Position numbers and translations under genes: made by a program. Positions 8,331 through 15,809 of a stretch of 46,486 bases of DNA are shown here, in pieces. Source of the stretch: an uncultured Collinsella sp. (GTDB lineage Bacteria; Actinomycetota; Coriobacteriia; Coriobacteriales; Coriobacteriaceae); the NCBI GenBank assembly GCA_958413765.1, contig CATYVH010000013.1, positions 1 to 46,486 on the forward strand. The letters run 5' to 3'. Every line of letters starts with the position of its first letter. The stretch's first letter is position 1. Under the pieces are notes generated by a model that saw nothing but the letters and a program-made list of their open reading frames with translations, did no database searches and had not been told where the DNA came from.

Positions 8331-8397
8331 GCTATGTTCCCGAACGTGAACTTAACTAAGGCAACTGGCGCTATGTTTCCGAACGTGAACATAACTA
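8331..8397. repeat. Two 28-bp direct repeats with internal palindrome
   Basis: GCTATGTTCCCGAACGTGAA (8331-8350, repeat runs to 8358) recurs at 8370-8397 with only two base changes, after an 11-bp spacer. Each unit has a TATGTT...AAC(A)TA dyad around CCGAACGTG. Two copies are too few for a CRISPR array. They lie between the kinase stop and its terminator, so they would be in the 3' untranslated region. Confidence 0.7.
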
Positions 8398-8428
8398 TGA
8401 GGCTCAAATGGATCTCTCATAACAAAAA

Positions 8429-8464
8429 CGTGCCGCCCCAAACGGGGCGGCACGCCATTTTTTA
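8429..8464 (+). terminator. Rho-independent terminator of the two-component operon
   Basis: CGTGCCGCCCC (8429-8439) pairs with GGGGCGGCACG (8444-8454) around a 4-nt loop, followed after CC by ATTTTTTTAT. The A-rich 5' flank (AACAAAAA) gives some function on the opposite strand too. Confidence 0.93.
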
Positions 8465-8493
8465 TCAGCCAACTCGTTGAAGTATGGGACGAA

Positions 8494-8584
8494 GGCACAA
8501 GGCCGGGAGGGGTTATCTAAGCCGACATCCCGCAGCCGCGAAGCGGCGAGGACGTCGGCGTGATAACCCCGCAGGCCTTGCGCC
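8494..8584. repeat. Long 91-nt multi-part hairpin element
   Basis: Successive paired blocks reach inwards: GGC/GCC, CAAGGCC/GGCCTTG, GGGGTTATC/GATAACCCC, GCCGACATCC/GGACGTCGGC (one wobble) and GCCGC/GCGGC. They are separated by small symmetric internal loops and closed by the triloop GAA. On the plus strand the tip contains GCGAAGC, a heptamer known for very stable DNA mini-hairpins. It begins 14 nt after the stop codon of the stress-protein gene (minus strand), so it would be in that gene's 3' end. No T-run follows on either side, so it is not a standard terminator. Possibly a REP-like element or a structured RNA. Confidence 0.7.
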
Positions 8585-8597
8585 GACGGGAAGGAAC

Positions 8598-9035
8598 CTA
8601 CTTCACGACCAAAATGTCGCAGTCCGTATTGCGCAGCAGGAACGTCGAAATCGAACCCAGCAGCGCATACTTGATCGAGGACAGGCCGCGGGCGCCACAG
8701 AGCACCAGGTCGGGCTTGACCACGTCGAGCATCTCGTCTTTGAGCGTCTCACGAATACGGCCGGCGCGAATCATGACTTCGACCTCGGGAATATCGGGAT
8801 TGGCCTTGGCCTCTTCGAGCTGCTTTTCGATGGAGTTCTTAAAGGCCTCCTCCAGACCGTTGACCAAATCGACCGGATAGGAGCCGGCGCTCTCGAGCGC
8901 CGTGGAATCGATAACGTGGCCGATAATCAGCTTGGCGCCGTTGTTCGCGGCGACCTTGATGGCGCGTGCGAGCACAAAATCCTGCTGCTCAGTACCGTCG
9001 AGTGAAACAAATACCTTGGTGTAACCCTCGTTCAT
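8598..9035 (-). CDS. Universal stress protein (UspA family)
   Basis: A single Usp domain of 145 aa, probably a cytoplasmic ATP-binding dimer. The beta1 strand KVFVSLDGTEQQDFVLARAI starts the domain, and the ATP-binding loop is present as GARGLSSIKYALLGSIS (about 118-134), matching G-2x-G-9x-G(S/T). The C terminus DCDILVVK is the usual last strand. This suggests the ATP-binding subclass. The ATG at 9035 is preceded by AAGGAGG. Transcribed alone from the region shared with the divergent uppP gene (9036-9284), and followed by the long hairpin at 8494-8584. Role by family: survival in stress or stationary phase; no specific cue is visible. Confidence 0.93.
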   Translation of the reverse strand: MNEGYTKVFVSLDGTEQQDFVLARAIKVAANNGAKLIIGHVIDSTALESAGSYPVDLVNGLEEAFKNSIEKQLEEAKANPDIPEVEVMIRAGRIRETLKDEMLDVVKPDLVLCGARGLSSIKYALLGSISTFLLRNTDCDILVVK

Positions 9036-9284
9036 GGTTTCCTCCTTGGTCTATCGCACGGGCGCGGGGCTCGTGCGTCGGGCGGGCGCGGGTGCGTTGA
9101 CCGCCGGACACTTTATCTTGTTGCAGTTATACCCAAGGATTTCGGTTTAACTGCTCGCAATTCTGTGAACGGGCGAGTTTTTTGGTAAGGGTAGGCGCGG
9201 TCGCACCGCCAACGGTTGATAATGGGACATCGCCCGCATCGTCCGCAGAACATCTACCGGCGGGTGTCTAACGAGGGGGTCCCT

Positions 9285-10265
9285 TTGGATATTATCGAGC
9301 TTCTAAAATCTGCCTTCATGGGCCTGGTCGAGGGCATCACCGAATGGCTGCCCGTTTCGTCGACGGGCCACATGATCTTGGTGGACGAGTTCGTCAAGAT
9401 GAACGTGAGCGAGACGTTCTGGAATATGTTCCTGGTCGTGATTCAGCTCGGCGCCATTCTGGCCGTCTGCGTGCTGTTTTTCCACGAGCTCAACCCGTTC
9501 TCGCCCAGCAAGGGCAAGGAGGGCCGTCGCGACACCTGGGTGCTGTGGGGCAAGATTGTGCTCGGTTGCATTCCTGCGGCGGCGATCGGCCTGCCGCTCA
9601 ACGACTGGATGGAGGAGCATTTCTACAACGCTCCCGTCGTGGCGCTGGCGCTCATTGTGTACGGCGTGCTGTTTATCGTGATCGAGAACTGGCGCGCGAG
9701 CAAGCGCGAGGAAATGGCCGTTGCCGGTTCGTTTGGTTCGCGTGCTGTGGTGTCGGGTGGACGTCCCGCCGGTGCGCACTTTGCGGCGCCCCCCACGGCT
9801 ACCGCTGAGGATGAGGACGATGACGAGAATCTGGACTTTGGTTCCATCGCCACGCTCGAGGACCTCAGCTGGAAGACTGCGCTGGGTATCGGCTGCTTCC
9901 AGGTGCTTTCGCTGGTGCCTGGTACGTCTCGCTCCGGTTCTACCATCATCGGCGGCCTGCTTTTGGGCTGCACGCGCTCGGTGGCGTCTAAGTTTACGTT
10001 CTTCCTGGCTATTCCCGTTATGTTTGGCGCGAGTGCGCTCAAGCTGGTCAAGTACTTCATCAAGGGCGGCACGTTCGGCACCAACGAGATCGCCATCTTG
10101 GGCGTGGGCTGCGTTGTGGCCTTTGTGGTTTCGCTCATCGCCATCAAGTGGCTCATGGGCTTCGTCCGCCGTCACGACTTCAAGTGCTTCGGAGTCTACC
10201 GCATCATCCTGGGCATCGTAGTGCTCGCATACTTCTTCGTTCTGGAGCCGATGCTCGGCCTCTAA
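9285..10265 (+). CDS. uppP: Undecaprenyl-diphosphatase (UppP/BacA)
   Basis: Membrane phosphatase that recycles undecaprenyl pyrophosphate to the lipid carrier for peptidoglycan and wall polymers; high levels give bacitracin resistance. With the TTG at 9285 as start (GAGGGGG 5 nt upstream) it is 326 aa. The two active-site motifs are clear: GLVEGITEWLPVSSTGH (13-29, with E16 and E20) and PGTSRSGST (212-220). Multiple membrane helices surround them. Unusual: about 50 residues (roughly 141-190) between the fourth helix and the second motif form a glycine/alanine/proline-rich, then acidic (EDEDDDEN) loop that standard ~270-aa UppP proteins lack. An upstream ATG at 9216 is in frame but has no ribosome-binding site. 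A 100-nt hairpin follows the stop. Confidence 0.93.
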   Translation: MDIIELLKSAFMGLVEGITEWLPVSSTGHMILVDEFVKMNVSETFWNMFLVVIQLGAILAVCVLFFHELNPFSPSKGKEGRRDTWVLWGKIVLGCIPAAAIGLPLNDWMEEHFYNAPVVALALIVYGVLFIVIENWRASKREEMAVAGSFGSRAVVSGGRPAGAHFAAPPTATAEDEDDDENLDFGSIATLEDLSWKTALGIGCFQVLSLVPGTSRSGSTIIGGLLLGCTRSVASKFTFFLAIPVMFGASALKLVKYFIKGGTFGTNEIAILGVGCVVAFVVSLIAIKWLMGFVRRHDFKCFGVYRIILGIVVLAYFFVLEPMLGL

Positions 10266-10280
10266 CTTAGTCGACGCTGC

Positions 10281-10380
10281 GCGGCGGCCAGGGCGACAAC
10301 TTGTCATTCAAAGGGGGTGGCATGACCAAAAGGTCTATGCCGCCCCCTTTTCATGCCAATTTGTTCGCCCTGGCCGCCGC
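10281..10380 (+). terminator. Two-tier hairpin after uppP; GGCATGACC family
   Basis: The inner stem AAAGGGGG-T-GGCATGACC pairs with GGTCTATGCCGCCCCCTTT (10310-10350) and is followed by T and CATGCC, so it can act as terminator. An outer stem, GCGGCGGCCAGGGCG (10281-10295) with CGCCCTGGCCGCCGC (10366-10380), embraces it. The inner core GGCATGACC...GGTCTATGCC recurs in the hairpin after pcrA (13562-13586), also directly behind a stop codon. Confidence 0.75.
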
Positions 10381-10428
10381 TCGCTACCGTTGCCATGACA
10401 TCGGTGGCTCCGTGATTGGTACATTGGG

Positions 10429-10469
10429 GTCAGGTTTCTTTGCACCAACGTGGTGCAGACTAACCTGAC
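10429..10469. repeat. Perfect two-block palindrome (GTCAGGTT family)
   Basis: GTCAGGTT (10429-10436) pairs with AACCTGAC (10462-10469), and inside it TGCACCA with TGGTGCA around ACG. A symmetric 4-nt internal loop separates the stems. No T-run, and no gene ends here. It is one of several intergenic palindromes between uppP and pcrA. Confidence 0.7.
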
Positions 10470-10554
10470 ACCTTTGCGCCAAATCCGCTGGGGCGGACCT
10501 GACGGCGGCGCACGGAGTCGTGGTGTGATTTGCGTCGGTGTCCGCGCGGCTCGG

Positions 10555-10560
10555 TATACT
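10555..10560 (+). promoter_or_regulatory. Candidate -10 box for pcrA
   Basis: TATACT, 62 nt before the ATG, with TTGCGT at 10530-10535 as a possible -35 (19-nt spacer, longer than ideal). Inferred only. Confidence 0.4.
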
Positions 10561-10621
10561 GGTACGGCTCAAACTATGGCGCTGCCCGCAGGCGCGCCGT
10601 CTGTCAGATGAGGAGTCGCCC

Positions 10622-13522
10622 ATGACCCAGCCCTTGCCCTGGGAAAAGAACGCCGCGGTACCCGTGCCGCCCGCGCCGGAACCCGTGCCGCTCGATGCAT
10701 ACACCGCCCCCGCTGCGCCGGAGCCCGAGCTCGTTCCGCTCGACATCTATGACGCTCCCGCGCCGGCGCCCAAGCCTATCAAGCCGCTCGTCGACATCGA
10801 CAGCCTTAATCCCGCCCAGCGCGAGGCGGTCCTGTCCACCGAGGGCCCGTTGCTGGTGCTCGCCGGCGCCGGCTCGGGCAAGACCCGCGTCTTGACCTTC
10901 CGCATCGCACATATGCTCGGCGACCTGGGCGTTAAGCCTTGGCAGGTTCTTGCCATTACGTTTACCAACAAGGCTGCGGCCGAGATGCGCGAGCGTCTGG
11001 CGGCACTCATCCCCAGCGGCACTCGTGGCATGTGGGTGTGCACCTTCCATGCCATGTGCGTGCGCATGCTGCGCGAGGACGCCGACCTGCTGGGCTATAC
11101 CGGTCAATTCACCATCTACGATGACGACGACTCAAAGCGCATGGTGCGCGACATTATGCAGGCGCTCGGCATCGAGCAAAAGCAGTTCCCCATCAACATG
11201 ATCCGCAGCAAGATCAGCTCTGCTAAAAACGCCATGATCGGGCCCGAGGACATGCTCAAGAGCGCCGATAGCCCCAACGACAAAAAGGCCGCGCAAGTCT
11301 ACCTGGAGCTGGAGCGCCGCCTGCGCGCCGCCAACGCGATGGACTTCGACGACCTGCTCGTGCGCACGCTCGAGCTACTGCGCACCCGCCCCGAGGTGCT
11401 CGACAAGTACCAGGAGCGCTTCCGCTACATTAGCGTCGACGAGTATCAGGACACCAACCACGTCCAGTACGAGATCGCCAACCTGCTGGCCGCCAAGTAC
11501 CAAAACCTCATGGTCGTGGGCGACGACGACCAGTCCATTTACAGCTGGCGTGGCGCCGACATCACCAACATCCTGGACTTTGAGCAGGACTTTAAAAACT
11601 GCAAGACCGTCAAGCTGGAGCAGAACTATCGCTCTACGGGTCATATCCTGAGCGCCGCCAACGCCGTGGTGCGTCACAACTCGCAGCGCAAGGACAAGCG
11701 CCTGTTTACGGCCGAGGGCGATGGCGAGAAGATTCAGGCTTTCCAGGCAAGCGACGAGCGCGACGAAGGTCGCTGGATTGCCGGCGAGATCGAAAAGCTG
11801 CATGCCAAGGGTACAAGCTACGACGATATCGCCGTGTTCTACCGCACCAACGCCCAGTCGCGTATCCTCGAAGATATGTTCCTGCGCGCGGGCGTGCCCT
11901 ACAAGATCGTCGGCGGCACGCGATTCTTCGACCGCGCCGAGATTCGCGACGTCATGGCCTACCTCAAGATGATCGTGAACCCGGCCGACGAGATGAGCGT
12001 CAAGCGCGTCATCAACACGCCGCGCCGCGGCATCGGCTCCACCTCGATTCAAAAGATCGAGCAGCTGGCGCGCGACAACCGCTGCTCGTTCTTCCAAGCC
12101 TGCGAGATCGCGTGCGCCGAGACGGGCATGTTTAGCGCCAAGGTCCGCAATGGCCTGTCGAGCTTTGTGTCGCTGGTGCGCGAGGGCCGCCGCATGGACG
12201 GCGAGCTCAAGGACGTTGTCGAGATGATTGTCGACAAGACGGGCCTGCTGCAGGCCTTTCGCGCCGAGGGCACCATGGAGGCCGAGAGCCGCGCCGAGAA
12301 CATCCAGGAATTCCTGGGCGTGGCCGCCGAATTTGAGGAGACGCACGAGGATATCGAGGGTACGCTCGAGAGCTTAGAGGAGCTGCGCGCGGCCGGTGTT
12401 GCCGACGTGCCTGCCGGCGCCGAGCCCGAGCCCGTCGTGGTGAGCGCACCTGCGCCCGAGCCGGGACCGTCTGCCCCGGTATCCTCGTTTGAGGCGCTCG
12501 TTGGCGCGCGTGATGCCGCAGGTTCCAATCCGCTCGATAGCCTAGCCGCCCCGGCGCTCTCGCCGCAGGATGCCCTGGCTGCCGCCATTGCGGGCAACGC
12601 GTATGCCGCGCCGACGGAGATGCCGGCGGGTGCCGTGCATGCCGACGAGATCGAGCGCACCTACGGTCCGCTCACCTGTAAGGCGCTTCCTGCTCTCATG
12701 GAGTGGCTGGCCCTGCGCTCCGACTTGGATTCCCTGGCCGGCGAGACGCATGCCATTACCATGATGACCATCCACTCCGCCAAGGGCCTGGAGTTCCCGG
12801 CGGTGTTCGTGGCCGGCATGGAGGAGGGCATCTTCCCGCACGTGCACGACTTTGGCGGCAGCGATGATCCGGGCAAGCTCGAGGAGGAGCGTCGCCTGGC
12901 CTACGTTGCCATCACGCGTGCCCGTAAGCGCCTGTTCCTGACCTATGCGGCCACGCGTCGCACCTACGGCTCGACCTCTGCCAACCCGCGCTCTCGTTTC
13001 CTTAACGAGATTCCGTTTGAGGATATCGAGTTTAGCGGTATCGGTTCTGCCGGTTTTGAGGGCACGGGCTGGGAGAAGCGCGGCGACCGTCACGGCACCT
13101 TTGGCTCGGGCATGGGCTCGGATATGTATGGCGGCAAGGTGTTCGGTTCGCATACGCGCTCGACCGGCGGTTCCGGTTCGCGCGGCGGATCGAGCTTCGA
13201 CGATTTCTTTGGTGGCAGCACCTATGGCACCGAGCGCCATCGCGGGGTTTCGCCCGACGCCGGCCGTGTTGCCTCGACCTTTGGTTCGGGCGCGCCGCGA
13301 GCTAAAAAGCCGTCGTCCAAGGTGTCGCCGACGGTGGAGCGCAAGGTCGATCGCGCCAGCGCGTCACAGGACTTTGCCGCGGGCGATACCGTGAGCCACA
13401 AGACCTTTGGCACCGGTACCGTGATCTCGGTCGCCGGAGACATGATCGAGGTCCAGTTCGAAAAAACCGGCCAGACCAAAAAGCTCATGAAGGGCTTTGC
13501 GCCTATAGTGAAACTGACCTAG
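10622..13522 (+). CDS. pcrA: UvrD/PcrA-type superfamily I DNA helicase, enlarged
   Basis: ATP-dependent 3'-5' DNA helicase for repair and for clearing proteins from DNA. It is 966 aa, against about 720-750 for typical PcrA. Visible motifs: Q motif region LNPAQREAV, Walker A LAGAGSGKT (80-88), motif Ia ITFTNKAAAEM, Walker B VDEYQDTN (about 272-279), GDDDQSIYSWRGA, QNYRST, and motif V/VI TIHSAKGLEF (near 716) and YVAITRARKRL. Extra parts are a Pro/Ala/Glu-rich N-terminal extension of ~55 residues, a low-complexity Pro/Ala/Glu insert at about 587-672 in subdomain 2B, a Gly/Ser-rich linker, and the C-terminal Tudor-like module (GDTVSHKTFGTGTVISV) known in PcrA to bind RNA polymerase. Start at 10622 has AGGAG 6 nt upstream. 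Confidence 0.95.
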   Translation: MTQPLPWEKNAAVPVPPAPEPVPLDAYTAPAAPEPELVPLDIYDAPAPAPKPIKPLVDIDSLNPAQREAVLSTEGPLLVLAGAGSGKTRVLTFRIAHMLGDLGVKPWQVLAITFTNKAAAEMRERLAALIPSGTRGMWVCTFHAMCVRMLREDADLLGYTGQFTIYDDDDSKRMVRDIMQALGIEQKQFPINMIRSKISSAKNAMIGPEDMLKSADSPNDKKAAQVYLELERRLRAANAMDFDDLLVRTLELLRTRPEVLDKYQERFRYISVDEYQDTNHVQYEIANLLAAKYQNLMVVGDDDQSIYSWRGADITNILDFEQDFKNCKTVKLEQNYRSTGHILSAANAVVRHNSQRKDKRLFTAEGDGEKIQAFQASDERDEGRWIAGEIEKLHAKGTSYDDIAVFYRTNAQSRILEDMFLRAGVPYKIVGGTRFFDRAEIRDVMAYLKMIVNPADEMSVKRVINTPRRGIGSTSIQKIEQLARDNRCSFFQACEIACAETGMFSAKVRNGLSSFVSLVREGRRMDGELKDVVEMIVDKTGLLQAFRAEGTMEAESRAENIQEFLGVAAEFEETHEDIEGTLESLEELRAAGVADVPAGAEPEPVVVSAPAPEPGPSAPVSSFEALVGARDAAGSNPLDSLAAPALSPQDALAAAIAGNAYAAPTEMPAGAVHADEIERTYGPLTCKALPALMEWLALRSDLDSLAGETHAITMMTIHSAKGLEFPAVFVAGMEEGIFPHVHDFGGSDDPGKLEEERRLAYVAITRARKRLFLTYAATRRTYGSTSANPRSRFLNEIPFEDIEFSGIGSAGFEGTGWEKRGDRHGTFGSGMGSDMYGGKVFGSHTRSTGGSGSRGGSSFDDFFGGSTYGTERHRGVSPDAGRVASTFGSGAPRAKKPSSKVSPTVERKVDRASASQDFAAGDTVSHKTFGTGTVISVAGDMIEVQFEKTGQTKKLMKGFAPIVKLT

Positions 13523-13527
13523 GCGGC

Positions 13528-13620
13528 TTTCCCAGGCACGGCACCTCGGCCTTCAATCGTCGGGCATGACCTCAAGGTCTATGCCCTCCTCTTTCAGGCC
13601 GATCTGCCGCACCTGGAAAA
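13528..13620 (+). terminator. Multi-block hairpin after pcrA; GGCATGACC family
   Basis: Core GGGCATGACC (13562-13571) and GGTCTATGCCC (13576-13586) closes on TCAA. Outer blocks GGCC/GGCC, GGCA/TGCC and CCAGG/CCTGG pair at matching distances, the outermost reaching TTTCC/GGAAAA. The core matches the hairpin after uppP (10319-10342). No long T-run follows, so termination would be weak. It starts 6 nt after the pcrA stop. Confidence 0.6.
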
Positions 13621-13633
13621 CCCGTACATCCGG

Positions 13634-13786
13634 CTAGGCGGGCGCGCCGGGGGCTTTGGTCGCCTGCTCGGGCAGTCCTGCTCGCACGGAGAGCACATTA
13701 AGTGCTCTCCGGCTCGTGCGGAACTCGCGATCGATGTTGCCCCATACACCCGCCCAGGTCCTTGGGTAACGTTGCTGGACGAACAT
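13634..13786 (-). CDS. Possible 50-aa small protein or repeat-derived reading frame
   Basis: A 50-codon frame begins FVQQRYPRTWAGVWGNI after its ATG and ends GLPEQATKAPGAPA. It has protein-like composition with three aromatic residues in the WAGVWGN segment. There is no good Shine-Dalgarno (only GAGCAGAG), and a perfect 10-bp hairpin (CGGAGAGCAC/GTGCTCTCCG, 13687-13711) lies inside the frame, which is odd for coding DNA. The stretch could instead be a structured intergenic repeat whose translation looks plausible by chance. It is the only coding candidate in the 384 bp between pcrA and manA. Confidence 0.3.
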   Translation of the reverse strand: MFVQQRYPRTWAGVWGNIDREFRTSRRALNVLSVRAGLPEQATKAPGAPA

Positions 13787-13846
13787 CGCTCTGCTCGTTC
13801 GCTTTTTGGTCTGGAGAGCCGGGTGGGCTGATATATAGATACGAGT

Positions 13847-13880
13847 AGGGGCTCCTCCGTTGATGAACGGGGGAGCCCCT
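13847..13880. terminator. Strong hairpin, terminator of the manA-like gene
   Basis: AGGGGCTCCTCCGTT (13847-13861) pairs with AACGGGGGAGCCCCT (13866-13880), one mismatch, 4-nt loop. It is 27 nt beyond the manA stop on the minus strand. The plus-strand 3' side (TGTTTCGTTTTGGTT) is T-rich. Confidence 0.8.
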
Positions 13881-13906
13881 TGTTTCGTTTTGGTTGTTGT
13901 TGCGAA

Positions 13907-14839
13907 CTAGAGGTGGCTGATGATCAGTTCCATCTTGCCTTCGAGGTCAATGGAGCTGACGGTGCTGGGTGTCAGCAGGTGGCTTCCCTTGTGGACGGGG
14001 TCGCCGCAGACGGTGCCTTCGCCGTTGATGACCGACAGGCACATGAAGGGCCAGCGCTGGTCGAGGGTCTTGCTGCCGTCGACACGCACACGATCGACGG
14101 TGTAGCAGGGATTGGACTCGAGCTCGGTCACGCCGTCGACCTCGGGCGCGGTCACGGTGCCGTCGGTCGGCGCCTGAACATCAAAATCGATGCAGTCGAG
14201 GCTCTGCTCAATATGCAGCGGGCGCAGCTTGCCGTCGGTGCCGGGGCGGTCGTAGTCGTACAGGCGATAGGTCACATCGCTCGACTGCTGCGTCTCCAAA
14301 ATGAGCGTACCGGTCTTGATGGCGTGCACGGTACCGGAGTCAATCTGGAAAAAGTCGCCCTTGTGAATCGGCAGCACGTTGAGCATCTCGTCCCAGCGGC
14401 CGTCCTCGATCATCTGTGCTGCCTCGGCGCGGTCCTTGGCGCGCTGTCCGACGATGATCGTGGCGCCGGGCTCGCAGTCCAGCACATACCAGCACTCGGT
14501 CTTGCCCAGGCTGCCGTTCTCGTGCTCGGCAGCGTACTCGTCGTTGGGGTGAATCTGGATCGAAAGGTCGTCCTTGGCGTCCAGAATCTTAATGAGCAGC
14601 GGGAACTCCTTGCCCTCGCAGTTGCCAAAGAGCTCACGGTGCTCGGCCCACAGCCACGACAGCGTGTGGCCGGCATACGGGCCCTCCGCAATCTGGCAGT
14701 CGCCGTTGGGATGGGCCGAGATAGCCCAGCACTCACCGATGGGACCCTCGGGAATGTCGTAACCAAATACGGTTTCGAGCTGGCGGCCGCCCCAGATCTT
14801 CTCGTGGAAGATCGGCGTCAGTTTAATCAAATCGGACAT
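13907..14839 (-). CDS. manA: Class I mannose-6-phosphate isomerase
   Basis: Zinc enzyme interconverting mannose-6-P and fructose-6-P, 310 aa, the size of the short Bacillus ManA/Pmi type. Evidence: IFHEKIWGGRQLETVFGY at the N terminus; the zinc-ligand segment LSIQIHPNDEYA (Q95, H97); E115 in GKTECWYVLDCEPGA; and GTVHAIKTGTLILETQQSSD, which holds the last His ligand and the active-site loop. The C-terminal half is a second cupin barrel. Start: the ATG at 14839 has GGGGG 7 nt upstream; the ATGs further upstream lack such a site. It may feed mannose from the neighbouring sugar genes into glycolysis. The gap to the GntR gene upstream is 73 nt, so the two could share a transcript. Confidence 0.94.
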   Translation of the reverse strand: MSDLIKLTPIFHEKIWGGRQLETVFGYDIPEGPIGECWAISAHPNGDCQIAEGPYAGHTLSWLWAEHRELFGNCEGKEFPLLIKILDAKDDLSIQIHPNDEYAAEHENGSLGKTECWYVLDCEPGATIIVGQRAKDRAEAAQMIEDGRWDEMLNVLPIHKGDFFQIDSGTVHAIKTGTLILETQQSSDVTYRLYDYDRPGTDGKLRPLHIEQSLDCIDFDVQAPTDGTVTAPEVDGVTELESNPCYTVDRVRVDGSKTLDQRWPFMCLSVINGEGTVCGDPVHKGSHLLTPSTVSSIDLEGKMELIISHL

Positions 14840-14912
14840 GTTCATACCCCCATGGTGTTGTGCGGTTGCCCACTCTAAACGAGCCATAACGAGCGCCCGC
14901 ATGACTACAAAA

Positions 14913-15632
14913 CTATGCCAACGTTACGTTGTGCAGCTCAAAGCGGTCACCAACGTTGCGCGAGATCGAATGCTCAAAGGCGGTGCCGCTATCCAAAAAG
15001 CCAATCTGGTTGAGCTCGAGCAGGGGAGAGCCGGGTTTGGTGTCCAGGCGCTCAGCCTCTTCCTCGGTTGCCGCTACGGCGCGAATGGTGCGGTGGAAGC
15101 TCGAAATCTTCAGCCCGCATTGCTCGCGGATGAAGCTGTAGACCGATCCATACAGGTCTTTCTTTTTAAGGCCCGGAATCAGCTCGAGGGGCATGTAGGT
15201 GTACTCGATAACGATGGGCTTCTCGTCGACCTGGCGCACGCGCACGATGTGATAGGCAAAGTCATCCTCGGCAATTCCCAGCTGAGTTGCGACGTCCGCT
15301 GGTGGATTGACAATCGAGAAATCGTAGACCACCGAGGTTACCTTCTCCCCGCGGTGCTCATACGAAAAGCCCTGGGCGCGGTCGTTCTTGCCCTGGAAAA
15401 ACGCCTTGTCGGGAAGCCCCGCCGTGTCTTTAACGTAGGTGCCCGATCCGCGCCGGCTGGTAACAAGACCCTCTTCGGTGATCTGCTCGATAGCTCGTTT
15501 GACGGTGATTTTGGAAACGCTATAGAGCTCACAGAACTCAACGACGGTGGGTAGCTTGTCGCCCGGTTTAAGAGCGCCATCCTCGATGCTTCGACGGATA
15601 TCTGCAGCTATCGCCTCGTATTTGGGAATCAT
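14913..15632 (-). CDS. GntR/HutC-family transcriptional regulator (UTRA domain)
   Basis: Sugar-responsive repressor of 239 aa. Winged helix at about 1-70 (YEAIAADIRRSIEDG, GDKLPTVVEFCELYSVSKIT, EGLVTSRRGSGTYV), then a UTRA ligand-binding domain at about 90-235 (VDEKPIVIEYTYMPLELIPG, FEHSISRN). These features are as in BglR/TreR-like regulators that bind sugar phosphates. The ATG at 15632 has AGGAGG 5 nt upstream. Divergently placed to the beta-glucosidase-PTS genes, so it very likely controls them, releasing DNA on 6-phospho-beta-glucoside binding. The operator is not certain; two ATATAAGAA repeats (15650-15658, 15704-15712) are candidates. A neighbouring role over manA is possible. Confidence 0.93.
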   Translation of the reverse strand: MIPKYEAIAADIRRSIEDGALKPGDKLPTVVEFCELYSVSKITVKRAIEQITEEGLVTSRRGSGTYVKDTAGLPDKAFFQGKNDRAQGFSYEHRGEKVTSVVYDFSIVNPPADVATQLGIAEDDFAYHIVRVRQVDEKPIVIEYTYMPLELIPGLKKKDLYGSVYSFIREQCGLKISSFHRTIRAVAATEEEAERLDTKPGSPLLELNQIGFLDSGTAFEHSISRNVGDRFELHNVTLA

Positions 15633-15668
15633 GGAACCTCCTTTCCGACATATAAGAATACGCAAGTA

Positions 15669-15674
15669 AGTATA
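15669..15674 (-). promoter_or_regulatory. -10 box of the GntR regulator gene
   Basis: TATACT on the minus strand, 37 nt before the ATG, giving a leader of about 30 nt that includes AGGAGG. The -35 region is poor. Flanking ATATAAGAA repeats at 15650 and 15704 may be regulator sites. Confidence 0.45.
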
Positions 15675-15740
15675 ACCCCCAACGAGGCACCCATATTACT
15701 TTTATATAAGAAGTCCGAGAAAGAAAAAACAAAAAGACGC

Positions 15741-15768
15741 TTTACTTTAGAAATTAGAGCGCTATAGT
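15741..15768 (+). promoter_or_regulatory. Promoter of the beta-glucoside operon
   Basis: TTTACT (15741-15746) and TATAGT (15763-15768) with a 16-nt spacer. The predicted transcript starts near 15775 and has a 160-nt leader with a large hairpin. The upstream flank is A-rich (AAGAAAAAACAAAAAG), like an UP element. Confidence 0.6.
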
Positions 15769-15809
15769 TGTACGCAACGAACGGAACCCTGCCGCCGGCA
15801 GGGCCGACC

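Noticed and set aside
8331..8397. CRISPR array
   Set aside because: Only two units with an 11-bp spacer and no cas genes.
13634..13850. RNA gene such as RNase P or 6S between pcrA and manA
   Set aside because: No conserved core sequences of those RNAs were seen; only a hairpin and a weak coding candidate remain.
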